64,000 bases of DNA from Chryseobacterium gregarium DSM 19109 (GCF_000430845.1 NZ_AUMU01000007.1:186001-250000), one strand, 5' to 3'. Counted from the stretch's first letter, positions 45,018 through 53,938 are shown. Made by a program: numbers and translations. Notes: generated by a model from the letters alone, not told the origin.

Positions 45018-45051
45018 AAATAAATCCGCAGAAGCATCTGCGGATTTATTT
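45018..45051. terminator. Bidirectional terminator
   Basis: A perfect 15-bp stem AAATAAATCCGCAGA / TCTGCGGATTTATTT with loop AGCA. It lies between convergent genes and directly abuts the stop codon of the minus-strand lipoprotein gene. Confidence 0.9.
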
Positions 45052-45924
45052 TTATTTTAAATTGAACCGATACACATTCCCTCCTGTTTTTTTATCCTTT
45101 TCATCGGCGATCAATAAAGTTTTATCATCAAGAAAAACAACGGCTTCTTTCTGTGAATTGTGATTTAATGATATTTTCTGAATTTTTGTTTTGCTAAAAT
45201 CGTCTGCCGTAAACCCTGTTAAAACTTGAATGTTCTTATGATTCAGCAGGATAATTTTATTTTTTGTATGGTTAATGGCTGCAGAAGTTATGGCTGCATC
45301 GCTGTATCCACCATCAAGCTTTAATTTCCCGACCAACTTGGCTTCAAAATCCCCTTCCCTATTGGGAACCCGGAATACCAGAAAAGTCCCGTCAAAACCT
45401 TTGCTCCTGTTTTTGGTAAACAGGTAAAAATTACCGTCCATTTCTACGAATGCTTCGCAGTCATACAGCCAGTTGGATTTCTTCGGCGGGAATTCAGTCT
45501 GCCCCTCATAACGGAACCTGGTAGTCTGTGTTACCGCCGTACTCTTTTGGGAGGCATCTTTCAGGTCTAATTTTAAAATAGAAAGATTCTGCCGGTCATT
45601 ATCGTTATTCCCAAAATCCCCGATATAGATATTTCCCTGCGGATCCGCCGTAATATCTTCCCAGTCGGTATTTTCCGCATTGCTTACCGGTATATCTGTC
45701 ACCGGGATCCCCTGCAGATCCAGGCCATACACTACATTTTTATTCCCTTGATCTTCAATGGCCCAGATTATTTTTTTATCTCCGGACAAGGCGATCCCTG
45801 AAACTTCCTTCAGTTTTTTCGGTAGGGAAAATTCTGTTTTCAGGTCTTCATTTCCCGGTGAGTCCTGGGTCTTAGGATTGCAGCTTAACAGGAAGAATGC
45901 TGATAAAATTGAAATACGCAACAT
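45052..45924 (-). CDS. Lipoprotein with beta-propeller fold, SdiA-regulated/esterase-like
   Basis: 290 residues with lipobox AFFLLSCNP (Cys15). The mature part has propeller-like strands (VSGIALSGDKKIIWAIEDQG, WEDITADPQGNIYIGDFGNND, YDCEAFVEMDGNFYLFTKN, KEAVVFLDDKTLLIADE), resembling SdiA-regulated or phytase/esterase-like repeats. Location is a cell-envelope lipoprotein; the activity cannot be assigned. It follows the FUSC gene after two bases and is the last member of the mazG operon. Confidence 0.75.
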   Translation of the reverse strand: MLRISILSAFFLLSCNPKTQDSPGNEDLKTEFSLPKKLKEVSGIALSGDKKIIWAIEDQGNKNVVYGLDLQGIPVTDIPVSNAENTDWEDITADPQGNIYIGDFGNNDNDRQNLSILKLDLKDASQKSTAVTQTTRFRYEGQTEFPPKKSNWLYDCEAFVEMDGNFYLFTKNRSKGFDGTFLVFRVPNREGDFEAKLVGKLKLDGGYSDAAITSAAINHTKNKIILLNHKNIQVLTGFTADDFSKTKIQKISLNHNSQKEAVVFLDDKTLLIADEKDKKTGGNVYRFNLK

Positions 45925-45926
45925 AG

Positions 45927-47006
45927 TTATTTTTTTAATTTTTTAAACCGAAAATAAGAAAACCTTATATTTTTTTCCAGGTTATTGATGATTTGCTGAT
46001 GGTGCAGGAAAAAGCCTGCGGCCAGTCCGATCAGGCTCCCTATAATGGTGTCCAGAAGCCTTGCATGCATCAGCTGTTCTACAGGATGGTATACTTCGCT
46101 TCCGGTTTCTGCCAGAAGAATGGTCAAAGGGGTGATAAAAGCAACGGCAAAACCGTAATTCCTTACAATTAACAGTTCTATGATAAACTGCAGTACGGTA
46201 ATGATCACAATCATGATGATTTTCTCCGGCCGGAACCATAAAATCAGCCATGCCAGGGCAATGCCGATAAAGGTACCGAGTATCCGGTGCATATTCCGCT
46301 GACGCACATGTTCAAAATTCCTTCCCTGGACGATGGCAACGGCCGCGATGGAAATCCAGTAGGTATTGTTGAATTTTAAAAGATGCCCGGTGATTAAGGT
46401 CATGGCCATGAAAACCCCTATAATGGTGCTTTCCACAAATTTCGTATACCTCCTTTTGTTGAATGTCCTTCTCGGAACCATTACCACTTTGCTTTTTTCG
46501 ATAAAAACGGAATACAGAAAAGCGAGGGAACAGGATAAGATAGCGCCCATGGCTACCAGCCCTACCCTTACAGGAATGAGTTCCAGATCAAAAGTAAAGG
46601 TACTTGCCATGGCCGCAACCATAATGAAGAAAAAATTTCCCGGCGGCGGCATTTTAAAGTAAGAAGTCAGGAAATGAGCCAGGAAAGAGACGACGCCCAG
46701 CGAGAAGGCTCCCACATAGACATTAAAGCTGAAGAATGAACTTATGGTAAATGAAAATACAATCCCGAATGCACAGACGGCCAAGTGCACCATCCGCTGG
46801 GTGATGGGGGCTGATGTAAAATACAAAATCGTTAAGGCGCCGAGGCTGGACAGGCTGCCGTACCCGGGCTTCCCGAGAAAATATCCGATAAACAGGCAGC
46901 TTCCGATACACAGTGCCGCCAGAACAGGAAAATGCCATTTCCGCTCCGTCTGTTTAAATTCCAGCAGGTACTGGAACCTCTGGGCAACCGGATTCTGTAC
47001 TTTCAT
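45927..47006 (-). CDS. FUSC-family inner membrane protein
   Basis: 359 residues with two blocks of transmembrane helices (about 28-160 and 190-345) separated by a basic cytoplasmic loop (VPRRTFNKRRYTKF). The second block contains YWISIAAVAIVQGRNFEHVRQRNMHRILGTFIG, a hallmark of the fusaric acid resistance/aromatic acid efflux (FUSC) family. Substrate unknown. It lies three bases after mazG, so it is cotranscribed with it. Confidence 0.85.
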   Translation of the reverse strand: MKVQNPVAQRFQYLLEFKQTERKWHFPVLAALCIGSCLFIGYFLGKPGYGSLSSLGALTILYFTSAPITQRMVHLAVCAFGIVFSFTISSFFSFNVYVGAFSLGVVSFLAHFLTSYFKMPPPGNFFFIMVAAMASTFTFDLELIPVRVGLVAMGAILSCSLAFLYSVFIEKSKVVMVPRRTFNKRRYTKFVESTIIGVFMAMTLITGHLLKFNNTYWISIAAVAIVQGRNFEHVRQRNMHRILGTFIGIALAWLILWFRPEKIIMIVIITVLQFIIELLIVRNYGFAVAFITPLTILLAETGSEVYHPVEQLMHARLLDTIIGSLIGLAAGFFLHHQQIINNLEKNIRFSYFRFKKLKK

Positions 47007-47009
47007 CTA

Positions 47010-47780
47010 TTATTGCAACTGTTTTTTCGCCTCTTCCCAGAGAACATCCATTTCTTCCAGGGTCATATCGGCCAGGTTTAAATTTTGTCCTGAAGCCAGC
47101 TTCTCCATCTTTTGGAACCTCGAAATGAATTTCAGATTGGTTCTTTCCAATGCTGAGTCCGGATTAATCCCGGAAATCCTGGCATAATTGATCAGTGAGA
47201 AAAACACATCGCCCAGCTCCTGCTCCTTTTTTTCAGGATCGGTTTCCTCATGAAATTCCCGGATTTCTTCGTCCACTTTTTTCCAGGCATCCTCGGCATC
47301 ATGAAACTCAAAGCCGATCCCTTTTACTTTATCCTGAATCCGGTAGGCTTTTACCATGCTTGGCAGGCTTTTCGGGACACCTCCCAAAATGGAGGTATTG
47401 CCTTCCTTGAGTTTTAATTTTTCCCAGTTCTGCTTTACCTCTTCTTCATCTTTCACTTCCGTATCGCCGTAAATATGGGGATGGCGGAAGATCAGTTTTT
47501 CATTCAGGGAATTGATCACATCAGCGATATCGAAACTTTCTTTCTCGGAACCGATTTTAGCATAGAAAACCAGATGAAGCAGTACATCGCCAAGCTCTTT
47601 TTTAATTTCCTGCAGGTCTCCCTGTAAAATGGCATCGGAAAGTTCGTACGTTTCTTCCAGCGTCAGATGGCGAAGCGATTCCAGGGTCTGCTTTTGGTCC
47701 CACGGGCATTTCTCGCGCAGGTCATCCATAATATCCAATAATCTTCCGAACGCGTCCAGCTTTTCCTGTTTGGTATTCAT
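47010..47780 (-). CDS. mazG: Nucleoside triphosphate pyrophosphohydrolase MazG
   Basis: About 256 residues from the ATG at 47780 (MNTKQEKLDAFGRLLDIM); a start at 47795 adds five residues. Two MazG domains are visible: KCPWDQKQTLESLRHLTLEETYELSDAI with KKELGDVLLHLVF (metal-binding EExxE...ExxD), and a second with EEIREFHEETDPEKKEQELGDVFFSLIN. It hydrolyses NTPs to NMP and pyrophosphate, limiting stress nucleotides and damaged dNTPs. First gene of the mazG-FUSC-lipoprotein operon. Confidence 0.94.
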   Translation of the reverse strand: MNTKQEKLDAFGRLLDIMDDLREKCPWDQKQTLESLRHLTLEETYELSDAILQGDLQEIKKELGDVLLHLVFYAKIGSEKESFDIADVINSLNEKLIFRHPHIYGDTEVKDEEEVKQNWEKLKLKEGNTSILGGVPKSLPSMVKAYRIQDKVKGIGFEFHDAEDAWKKVDEEIREFHEETDPEKKEQELGDVFFSLINYARISGINPDSALERTNLKFISRFQKMEKLASGQNLNLADMTLEEMDVLWEEAKKQLQ

Positions 47781-47802
47781 AGTTTGGGAATTCAAAGTAG
47801 CA

Positions 47803-47810
47803 CAAATTTA
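47803..47810 (-). promoter_or_regulatory. -7 box of mazG (TAAATTTG)
   Basis: TAnnTTTG on the minus strand, 22 bases upstream of the mazG ATG at 47780. Confidence 0.6.
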
Positions 47811-47864
47811 AGGTAAATATTCTGTTATGCTCTTTTCGGTTAAAAAAATCCGGTCATTTACCGG

Positions 47865-47945
47865 TTACTTTTCTGTTGAAGCCCTTTCCATGATCAGCCA
47901 TGCGGCATCCAGCATTTTCATGAACTGGATATACGGAATGATGAT
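47865..47945 (-). pseudogene. Truncated copy of the 3267-3821 gene family
   Basis: A minus-strand fragment of 26 codons ending at TAA 47865-47867 reads PYIQFMKMLDAAWLIMER, matching PYIYLVKMLDAAQVMSER near the end of the 184-aa protein at 3267-3821. Nothing of the upstream part of the gene remains: the frame runs straight into the left hairpin of the REP-associated element, so the element or an associated rearrangement probably removed it. Confidence 0.65.
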
Positions 47946-47953
47946 CCTCTTCT

Positions 47954-47984
47954 CCCCCGCTGCCGCACGATTACATCGTGTGGC
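47954..47984. repeat. Left REP-like hairpin of the transposase element
   Basis: After a short C-run, a 10-bp stem GCCGCACGAT / ATCGTGTGGC (one G-U pair) with a 3-base loop. A similar sequence in inverted orientation lies to the right of the transposase gene (48616-48649). Confidence 0.7.
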
Positions 47985-48046
47985 TTTTTCTTTTAAGACT
48001 TCATTCTCTCAGATTGTATAATTTTTTATCTTTATAAAAACATACA

Positions 48047-48604
48047 ATGATGAGTCTCAATTACAAATTCCACAATCCCGAAGGATTATATTTCATAAGT
48101 TTTGCTGTAGTAGGTTGGCTGGATGTATTTATCCGAACTGAATATAAAGAAATGCTTTTGGAAAGCTTAAGATTCTGCCAAAAGAACAAAGGCCTGGAAA
48201 TACATGCATGGTGCATTATGTCAGGCCATGTACATTTAGTTTTCCGAAGTACAGACGGGCAGAAACCTGAACTTTTGATTGGTGATTTAAAAAGATTTAC
48301 AAGCAAAACCATTGTAAAAGCTATTAAAAAAATCCCCAAGAAAGCAGAAGGGAATATTTATTAGATTTCTTCCTTAAAGAGGGTTTCCAATGTAAACCAA
48401 TATCAATTTTGGAGACATGACAATAAACCTGTTGAACTTTGGAGCAGTCATGTAATCAGCCAAAAAATAAATTATGTACGTCAGAACCCTGTTGAAGCTG
48501 GCTTGATTTTCCGTGCGGAAGATTACAGATATAGCTGCGCAGTAGATTATTCTGATGAGAAAAGGCTTTTGGACAATATCGTGGTTTTTAGAATGTTTGA
48601 TTAA
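48047..48604 (+). pseudogene. REP-associated tyrosine transposase (Y1/IS200-like), frameshifted
   Basis: The N-terminal part encodes a Y1-transposase (RAYT) with FISFAVVGWLDVFIR and the HUH motif GHVHLV preceded by HAWCIMS. In the first frame it stops at a TAG at 48362. Family sequence continues in another frame (NPQESRREYLLDFFLKEG) and then returns to the first frame (NQYQFWRHDNKPVELWSS... INYVRQNPVEAG). This implies a lost base in the A run 48326-48332 and a second shift near 48383-48388. The gene is broken. Flanking hairpins in inverted orientation fit a RAYT-type element. Confidence 0.85.
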
Positions 48605-48615
48605 TAATATTAGTA

Positions 48616-48649
48616 GGCGACACGATCCAATCGTGCGGTAGCGAGGGGG
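48616..48649. repeat. Right REP-like hairpin of the transposase element
   Basis: Contains CACGAT-CCA-ATCGTG followed by CGGTAGCGAGGGGG. This is the approximate reverse complement of the left end (47954-47984), so the transposase gene is framed by two inverted hairpins. Confidence 0.65.
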
Positions 48650-48783
48650 TTTTGGGCTTGGCGATGATGAGTAAACAAATACGAAGTATTCAACTAAATC
48701 ACAAAATTTTAATAAAGCACAAAACGTGAATTGAAAAATTTCAGCCCGCTATTTCTGTACTCCTATCAACAGAAGTATTTTTC

Positions 48784-49488
48784 TTAGTTATTAGTAATAA
48801 TTGGAGCGAGTTCCTTTTTTAATTCATCAAACTCTTCCTTACTCATCATATCAATTTCCAACAATTCTTTTGCCTCTTTTAATTTTGCAATCGCTTCATC
48901 TCTGGTCATTTTTCTGTTTTTCAAAAGAATTTCACCAGACTCAATCCCTAACTCCGTATCCATTACGCTTAAATATTTATTTATTCCAAAAGCTCTACCA
49001 TTTATTTCTCCCAAAACCATAACTACATATAAGGGCTTATTTTTACTGCCTCTATGATATGTTTTTATTTCATTCACAACAACTTTGGTGTTCTTTAAAC
49101 TATGATCCGCCATATTCTGTGCATCACCATTCATAGCGGACATAATACTTCCAAACCCAGCTGGTCTTCCCAATTGTATGAATTCATAAGTTTTTTTTGA
49201 AGTACTCCTTGATTGTGCAACACCCCCTCTTGCTCTATTACCATAACTGCCTGAATAAGTTCTTGTATTCATTTCTTGAGAGGTAGGAGATCCTAATATT
49301 AAAGTATCACCAACCTTTACACTATTTTTACTGGTTGTGATATATTCCTTAATCAGAGCACCGTTTTTAATAGAGGTGAAAAAATTGATATCCTGAGTAT
49401 TTTCATAAGTCAATAAATTAATACCTTCTTGAGCTTGAATAGCGATTACTGATAAAAGCATGGTAAAAAAAGTAATTATTTTTTTCAC
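48784..49488 (-). CDS. Exported protein with C-terminal SHOCT-like segment (234 aa)
   Basis: 234 residues with a signal peptide ending AIQAQ (1-20). The middle contains a Ser/Gly/Arg-rich stretch (TRTYSGSYGNRARGGVAQSRS). The last 40 residues (AIAKLKEAKELLEIDMMSKEEFDELKKELAPII) match the SHOCT pattern, a short helical hairpin found at the ends of many envelope proteins and thought to aid oligomerisation. No other domain recognised; periplasmic location inferred. AT-rich compared with core genes. Confidence 0.7.
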   Translation of the reverse strand: MKKIITFFTMLLSVIAIQAQEGINLLTYENTQDINFFTSIKNGALIKEYITTSKNSVKVGDTLILGSPTSQEMNTRTYSGSYGNRARGGVAQSRSTSKKTYEFIQLGRPAGFGSIMSAMNGDAQNMADHSLKNTKVVVNEIKTYHRGSKNKPLYVVMVLGEINGRAFGINKYLSVMDTELGIESGEILLKNRKMTRDEAIAKLKEAKELLEIDMMSKEEFDELKKELAPIITNN

Positions 49489-49931
49489 AATTGTTATTTA
49501 ATATATTTGTAGTATTTGATTTATGCTAACATTTAAAGCTATGTATTAATGTAATTTCTATTCGAGGTCTATTCAAGCTGAATCAACTCAATTTATAATA
49601 CAATTCACAAATGTAATAATAAGAAGTTATTCATATTTACGTCAATCCGTATTTATACTGAATTTATATCTGCTATATTATCGTTCCCTCACCTGAAAAA
49701 CCACCATAAATCTGCGACTCATCACCTTAGGGATTAATTCTTCAAAATAAATATGCTTTTAGCAGAAGATGACGAAAAGAATCATCAGGTTTCTCTTTAA
49801 GAATTGGTCGAAGCCGGGGATCAAGTGAGCATGAACAATTTTTCTTTAAGATTCACTGTATTTTAGCGGGTCACAAACAAAAAAACCTCATCAAAATGAC
49901 GAGGTTTATATTGTAAATTCAGATGAGTGAA
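49489..49931. other. Intergenic region with one terminator
   Basis: About 440 AT-rich bases. The right end (49883-49907) holds a terminator for the minus-strand DUF5606 gene. The rest shows no convincing gene; a short frame at 49755 that begins like a response regulator breaks after about 15 codons. Confidence 0.5.
49883..49907 (-). terminator. Terminator of the DUF5606 gene
   Basis: Stem AAACCTC / GAGGTTT; on the minus strand the stem is followed by a T run. It lies 24 bases after the DUF5606 stop. Confidence 0.75.
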
Positions 49932-50498
49932 TTATCCTTTCTTGGTATGGGTACTTTTAGGTGCCGCTTTCGGGGCTGAAGTCGCTTTTACTTTCGGAGC
50001 GGCAGGTTTCTCAGTTTTTGGAGCTGCCTGCTTTTTAGTAGCTTCTTTCTCTAAGCTTACTTCTTCCCCTTCTTTAGCCGGGTCTGTCATTTCAGGTTCA
50101 GCTTTTACGAAGCTTTCCGGCGTAATATAGCCTGCTTTATGAAGGATGTTGTACCACTGGGCCAGTTTCTTGATGTCAGAAGCATATACCCTTTCGGTAT
50201 CATAATTCGGAAGAGAAGCCGTCATGAATTCTTTCAGCTCCGCTTCGTTTGATTTATGGTTAATTGCTTCTTTATACTCGTAGTTTTTAGCAATATTCTC
50301 AAAAACCTCGAATAAAGGAACTTCTTTATCCACCGTAAACATAGCGATGTTATCCAGAAGGCTTACCTGGCTGGAGTTCCCGATACTTACTTTTTTCTTG
50401 GTTGTAACGTCCTCAATAATGAATCCGTTTTTAAGTTGAGAAACTAATTTGAAAAGTCCTGGCTTGCCAGAGATTGAAATTATTTTTTCTAACAGCAT
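49932..50498 (-). CDS. DUF5606 domain protein
   Basis: 188 residues. The conserved core (1-130: LEKIISISGKPGLFKLVSQLKNGFIIEDV... YDTERVYASDIKKLAQWYNIL) is a flavobacterial family of unknown function. The tail (about 145-188) is low complexity, rich in Ala, Lys and Pro, and ends basic, as if disordered or nucleic-acid binding. Lies downstream of def with a 78-base spacer containing AAGC-type filler. Confidence 0.88.
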   Translation of the reverse strand: MLLEKIISISGKPGLFKLVSQLKNGFIIEDVTTKKKVSIGNSSQVSLLDNIAMFTVDKEVPLFEVFENIAKNYEYKEAINHKSNEAELKEFMTASLPNYDTERVYASDIKKLAQWYNILHKAGYITPESFVKAEPEMTDPAKEGEEVSLEKEATKKQAAPKTEKPAAPKVKATSAPKAAPKSTHTKKG

Positions 50499-50576
50499 AA
50501 TTTTATTTTTTGTAAATTCTGCAATCGGCTTTGGGCCTTTTGCGCTTTATTATTTATTTTTTTATCCTTTAATTAT

Positions 50577-51149
50577 TTACTTCGGGAACCTCATCTTATA
50601 GCTGATGCTTACTTCTCCCTGGGTGATTTTATTCAGTTTCCCTTTCACCAGCTTCTTTTTCAGGGCGCTTAAGTGATCGGTAAACAAAATCCCTTCAATA
50701 TGGTCATATTCATGCTGAATTACGCGGGCTCTAATATCGGAAAAAGTTTCTGTATGTTTTACAAAATTTTCGTCATAATATTCAATAACGATGGTATCTT
50801 TTCTCTTGACATCCTCTCTCACATCCGGAATGGAAAGGCACCCTTCATTAAATTTCCACTCTTCACCGGACTCTTCAAGAATCCTGGCATTGATGAACAC
50901 TTTTTTGAATTCGGCCAGCTCATCCTTGATCTCATCATAATCTTCGTCTTCCGCAAGGGGAGAAACATCGATCACAAACATCCGGATATCCAGACCTACC
51001 TGCGGTGCCGCCAGTCCTATGCCGTTGGCACTGTACATCGTTTCAAACATATTATCGATCAGGTTCTGCAGCTCCGGATAATCTTGATCAATCTCCTTCG
51101 CTACTTTTCTTAAAACCGGATCCCCAAAAGCTCTTATCGGTAAAATCAT
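50577..51149 (-). CDS. def: Peptide deformylase
   Basis: 190 residues. Removes the formyl group from the initiator Met of new proteins. The three motifs are complete: GIGLAAPQVG (43-52), EGCLSIP with metal ligand Cys104, and HEYDH (146-150) with the two His ligands and catalytic Glu. Its start overlaps the end of ruvX by four bases, so the two form an operon. Confidence 0.96.
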   Translation of the reverse strand: MILPIRAFGDPVLRKVAKEIDQDYPELQNLIDNMFETMYSANGIGLAAPQVGLDIRMFVIDVSPLAEDEDYDEIKDELAEFKKVFINARILEESGEEWKFNEGCLSIPDVREDVKRKDTIVIEYYDENFVKHTETFSDIRARVIQHEYDHIEGILFTDHLSALKKKLVKGKLNKITQGEVSISYKMRFPK

Positions 51150-51562
51150 CTTGTTCTTTGTTCTAAAAAATTCTGCAATATGATGGTTGCGCTTACTTTA
51201 TCTATCAGTCCCTTTTCCTGTCTCTGCTTTTTGCTTTTCCCGCTCTGGGAAATAAAAAACGAAGCCATTTTAGACGTAAATCTTTCGTCGAAGCGGTGAA
51301 CTGCAACAGCCGGAAATTCTTTCTGAAAAACCGCTATGAACTGCAGAATATCAGTTTCCACTTCTGAAACATTCCCTTTCAGGTCCACAGGAAGCCCGAC
51401 CACCACTTCGTCCACCCTGTTGTCATTGAAATATTTTTTTAAAAATTCAATCAGCCCCGGGGTCTGAACGGTATCCAGCCCGCTGGCAATAATCCGCATG
51501 TCATCCGTCGCCGCAATGCCGCAACGGGCCTTTCCATAGTCTATTGCAAGGATCTGTCCCAT
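51146..51562 (-). CDS. ruvX: Putative Holliday junction resolvase / pre-16S rRNA nuclease YqgF
   Basis: 138 residues with RNase H-like fold: MGQILAIDYGKARCGIAATD carries the first catalytic Asp, VVVGLPVDLKGN the second strand, and VHRFDERFTSKMA the conserved DERFTS segment; a C-terminal Asp occurs in GLIDKVSATIILQ. YqgF proteins act in 16S rRNA 5' processing and possibly in recombination. Four-base overlap with def. Confidence 0.93.
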   Translation of the reverse strand: MGQILAIDYGKARCGIAATDDMRIIASGLDTVQTPGLIEFLKKYFNDNRVDEVVVGLPVDLKGNVSEVETDILQFIAVFQKEFPAVAVHRFDERFTSKMASFFISQSGKSKKQRQEKGLIDKVSATIILQNFLEQRTR

Positions 51563-51675
51563 AAGTCTGCAAATTTAGTAAATTTTAATGATTTTATTCC
51601 AAACACAGTTTTTTTTCTAAATCCTATTTTTATTACGCTATTTTTTTTATAATTTTAATTTTCCAAACCAATAAT

Positions 51676-52152
51676 ATGAAGAAACTCATCCTTGTAAGAC
51701 ATGCGAAAAGCGACTGGCCGGAAGAAACGGAAGACTTTGACAGACCCCTGGCCAACAAAGGGTTAGAAGAAGCGAAACATATGTCTGCATTCATAAAAAA
51801 CAATGATGTGGCCATTGACTGTTTCGTATCCAGCCCTGCCGTCCGCGCCCTGAATACCTGTGAAATCTTCAACCAGTCTTACGGGATCCCTATGACAACG
51901 GATGAAAAACTGTACAATCCTCTGGAACGCAATTTCGAATCTGTGATCTATGATCTTGACGACAGCCATCATTCCGTAGCCTTATTTTCCCATAACAACG
52001 GGATTTCTAATTTTGCGAATTCCATGTCCGAAGATATTTTCCACTTCCCCACCTGCGGCGTTGCCGGCTTTGAAATCGACTGCCATTCCTGGTCTGAGTT
52101 TAACGGAGCTAACAAAAAGCTGCTGTTCTTTTATGAGCCGAAGAAAATTTAA
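51676..52152 (+). CDS. SixA-like histidine phosphatase
   Basis: 158 residues of the phosphoglycerate mutase/acid phosphatase branch. RHAKSDW near the start supplies the catalytic His9; FDRPLANKGLEEA and SPAVRALNTCEIF follow the family, and the second His is in VALFSHNNGISNFAN. E. coli SixA removes phosphate from histidine-phosphotransfer proteins; the actual target here is unknown. Divergent from ruvX. Confidence 0.88.
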   Translation: MKKLILVRHAKSDWPEETEDFDRPLANKGLEEAKHMSAFIKNNDVAIDCFVSSPAVRALNTCEIFNQSYGIPMTTDEKLYNPLERNFESVIYDLDDSHHSVALFSHNNGISNFANSMSEDIFHFPTCGVAGFEIDCHSWSEFNGANKKLLFFYEPKKI

Positions 52153-52256
52153 TTTTTACCTGAAAAACTTTTCTTTTTTCGGATAGGTATCAAAACCCCG
52201 AAAGAATTTTTGACATGTGATTTATTAATATTAAAGCCGATCAATACTGCAAAACA

Positions 52257-52280
52257 AAAGATGAGCTTTCGCCCATCTTT
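52257..52280. terminator. Terminator between convergent genes
   Basis: Stem AAAGATG / CATCTTT around a 10-base loop in the gap between the SixA-like gene and the minus-strand serine hydrolase. The stem is short and no long T run follows, so confidence is moderate. Confidence 0.5.
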
Positions 52281-52342
52281 CCTGAATAATCACTGAATCC
52301 AGTGATTTTATTTTTATTAATTGGTTTACTTGAGTTTCAGAA

Positions 52343-53887
52343 TTATTTTCTTCTTAAATCCAGGTCATCAAAATCAAAACTGAAATCCGTGACATCGGAA
52401 ACGGGCTTTAGCCTGGCCGATTGCGCTTTTCCTGTTTCATCATAATCAAAAATGATATAGGCATCGGCATCGTAACTTCTGTCATCCCATCTGATAATAA
52501 ACGAGTTATTGGAAAAAAGCAGCAGCTCCCCTTTTAATCTCGGAGAGTTTTTGCATGAAATCCTGTAGGTATTGCCCTGCTGCATAATTTCAACATCACC
52601 GAACCATTTATCGTTATAGGTTCCTGCAAACTGCTCCGCTTTCGGCTGGAGGCTTTTTTCTTTTTTGAATGCTTGCGATTTTGCGAATGCTTCTTTCTTC
52701 TGCTGGTCAAAAATCTCTTTTGTTTTCTTCATTCTGTCACCATAGGTTTTCAGCCAGTTTCTGTCTGCCACGCCCAGGTAAGAATCTTTTACAGTATTGG
52801 TTATGGTATTAAAAGCGGCCCCCGACTGCTGATTGGTCAGGACTACAATTCCCAATTTCATGTCAGGAATCAGCGTAAATTGGGTTACCGTCCCGATTAA
52901 TCCTCCCGTATGCTGAACCTGCTTTTGCCCTTTTACATCACTTAAAAACCAGCCCATTCCATATCCGTAGAAGCTGGTGTCGTACGGATTCTTTGCCGCT
53001 ACTCCACTTGGGATCTGTAAGCTCCAGAGCTGCTGGACATTTTTATCTGAAACTAATTTTTTACCGTCTTTTGTGGTAAAATTATTTAACAGACATTCTG
53101 CCCAGAGGGTCATGTCTTTAATGTTGCTCATAATTCCCCCGGCTGCGTTGGCTGTTTCATTCCAGTCGTGGGGAACGGCAACGGCTTTTCCGTTTACCGG
53201 TGCGTGGGCATCAATTTTATTAACTGCTGCTTTTGCCCTGCTGTAGCTCCCGAAACTTGAAGTCATTCCGACAGGCTTCATAATTCTCTGTTCGATAAAT
53301 TCTGCCCAGCTTAACCCGGAAATCCTGTGGATGACTTCACCGGCCACGATAAACATGATGTTATTGTAATCCAGTGTGGTCCTGAAAGGGTTTTCAGGCT
53401 TTAAATACCGTACGTTGTGAACAATATCATTAACGGTTAAGTTTCCGCCTTCGGGAAAGAACATCAGGTCTCCCTGGCCTAATCCCAATCCGGCCCTGTG
53501 CGTCACCAGATCTTTAATGGTTACATTCTGGGAAATATAAGGATCGTACATCTGGAATTCCGGGATGTATTTTGAAACCCGGTCGTCCCAGTTCAGTTTT
53601 CCTTCATCTGCCAGGATGGCCAGTGCGGTGCAGGTAAACCCTTTTGAATTGGAGGCGATCCCCACCAGGGTTTGATCATCCATCGGCTGGTTCGTTGTCA
53701 GGGAACGTACCCCGAAACCTTTTGAATAAATAACTTTTCCGTCTTTGATAACGCCGACTGACATTCCCGGAACATCAAAAGTCTTTAAGGCATTCCGGAT
53801 TAATTCATCGAGCTTTTTTTCCTCTACCTGGGCATTGAAGATCCCTGCCGCCAGAAGTAAAAGGAAAAAAGAAAGTTTCTGCTTCAT
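52343..53887 (-). CDS. Serine hydrolase, class C beta-lactamase-like
   Basis: About 514 residues from the ATG at 53887, which gives a clean signal peptide (MKQKLSFFLLLLAAGIFNAQ); the frame also allows 53905. The family triad is present: SNSK (about 79-82) as S-x-x-K with the catalytic Ser, the Tyr motif DYNNIMF, and HTGGLIG as the K/HTG box. A C-terminal DUF3471-like beta domain (FAGTYNDKWFGDVEIMQQG) follows. Probably a periplasmic or surface peptidase/esterase; beta-lactam resistance should not be assumed. Confidence 0.9.
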   Translation of the reverse strand: MKQKLSFFLLLLAAGIFNAQVEEKKLDELIRNALKTFDVPGMSVGVIKDGKVIYSKGFGVRSLTTNQPMDDQTLVGIASNSKGFTCTALAILADEGKLNWDDRVSKYIPEFQMYDPYISQNVTIKDLVTHRAGLGLGQGDLMFFPEGGNLTVNDIVHNVRYLKPENPFRTTLDYNNIMFIVAGEVIHRISGLSWAEFIEQRIMKPVGMTSSFGSYSRAKAAVNKIDAHAPVNGKAVAVPHDWNETANAAGGIMSNIKDMTLWAECLLNNFTTKDGKKLVSDKNVQQLWSLQIPSGVAAKNPYDTSFYGYGMGWFLSDVKGQKQVQHTGGLIGTVTQFTLIPDMKLGIVVLTNQQSGAAFNTITNTVKDSYLGVADRNWLKTYGDRMKKTKEIFDQQKKEAFAKSQAFKKEKSLQPKAEQFAGTYNDKWFGDVEIMQQGNTYRISCKNSPRLKGELLLFSNNSFIIRWDDRSYDADAYIIFDYDETGKAQSARLKPVSDVTDFSFDFDDLDLRRK

Positions 53888-53938
53888 TTTTTTAATTTTC
53901 TCCAAATGTAATCAATAAGATTTTTAATAAAGCTTGTT

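Noticed and set aside
49755..49850. Short frame beginning MLLAEDDEKN, like a response regulator
   Set aside because: Stops after about 15 codons and the following frame does not continue the family.
52343..53887. Serine hydrolase as an antibiotic-resistance beta-lactamase
   Set aside because: The motif set is shared by many peptidases and esterases; the extra C-terminal domain argues for a non-resistance role.
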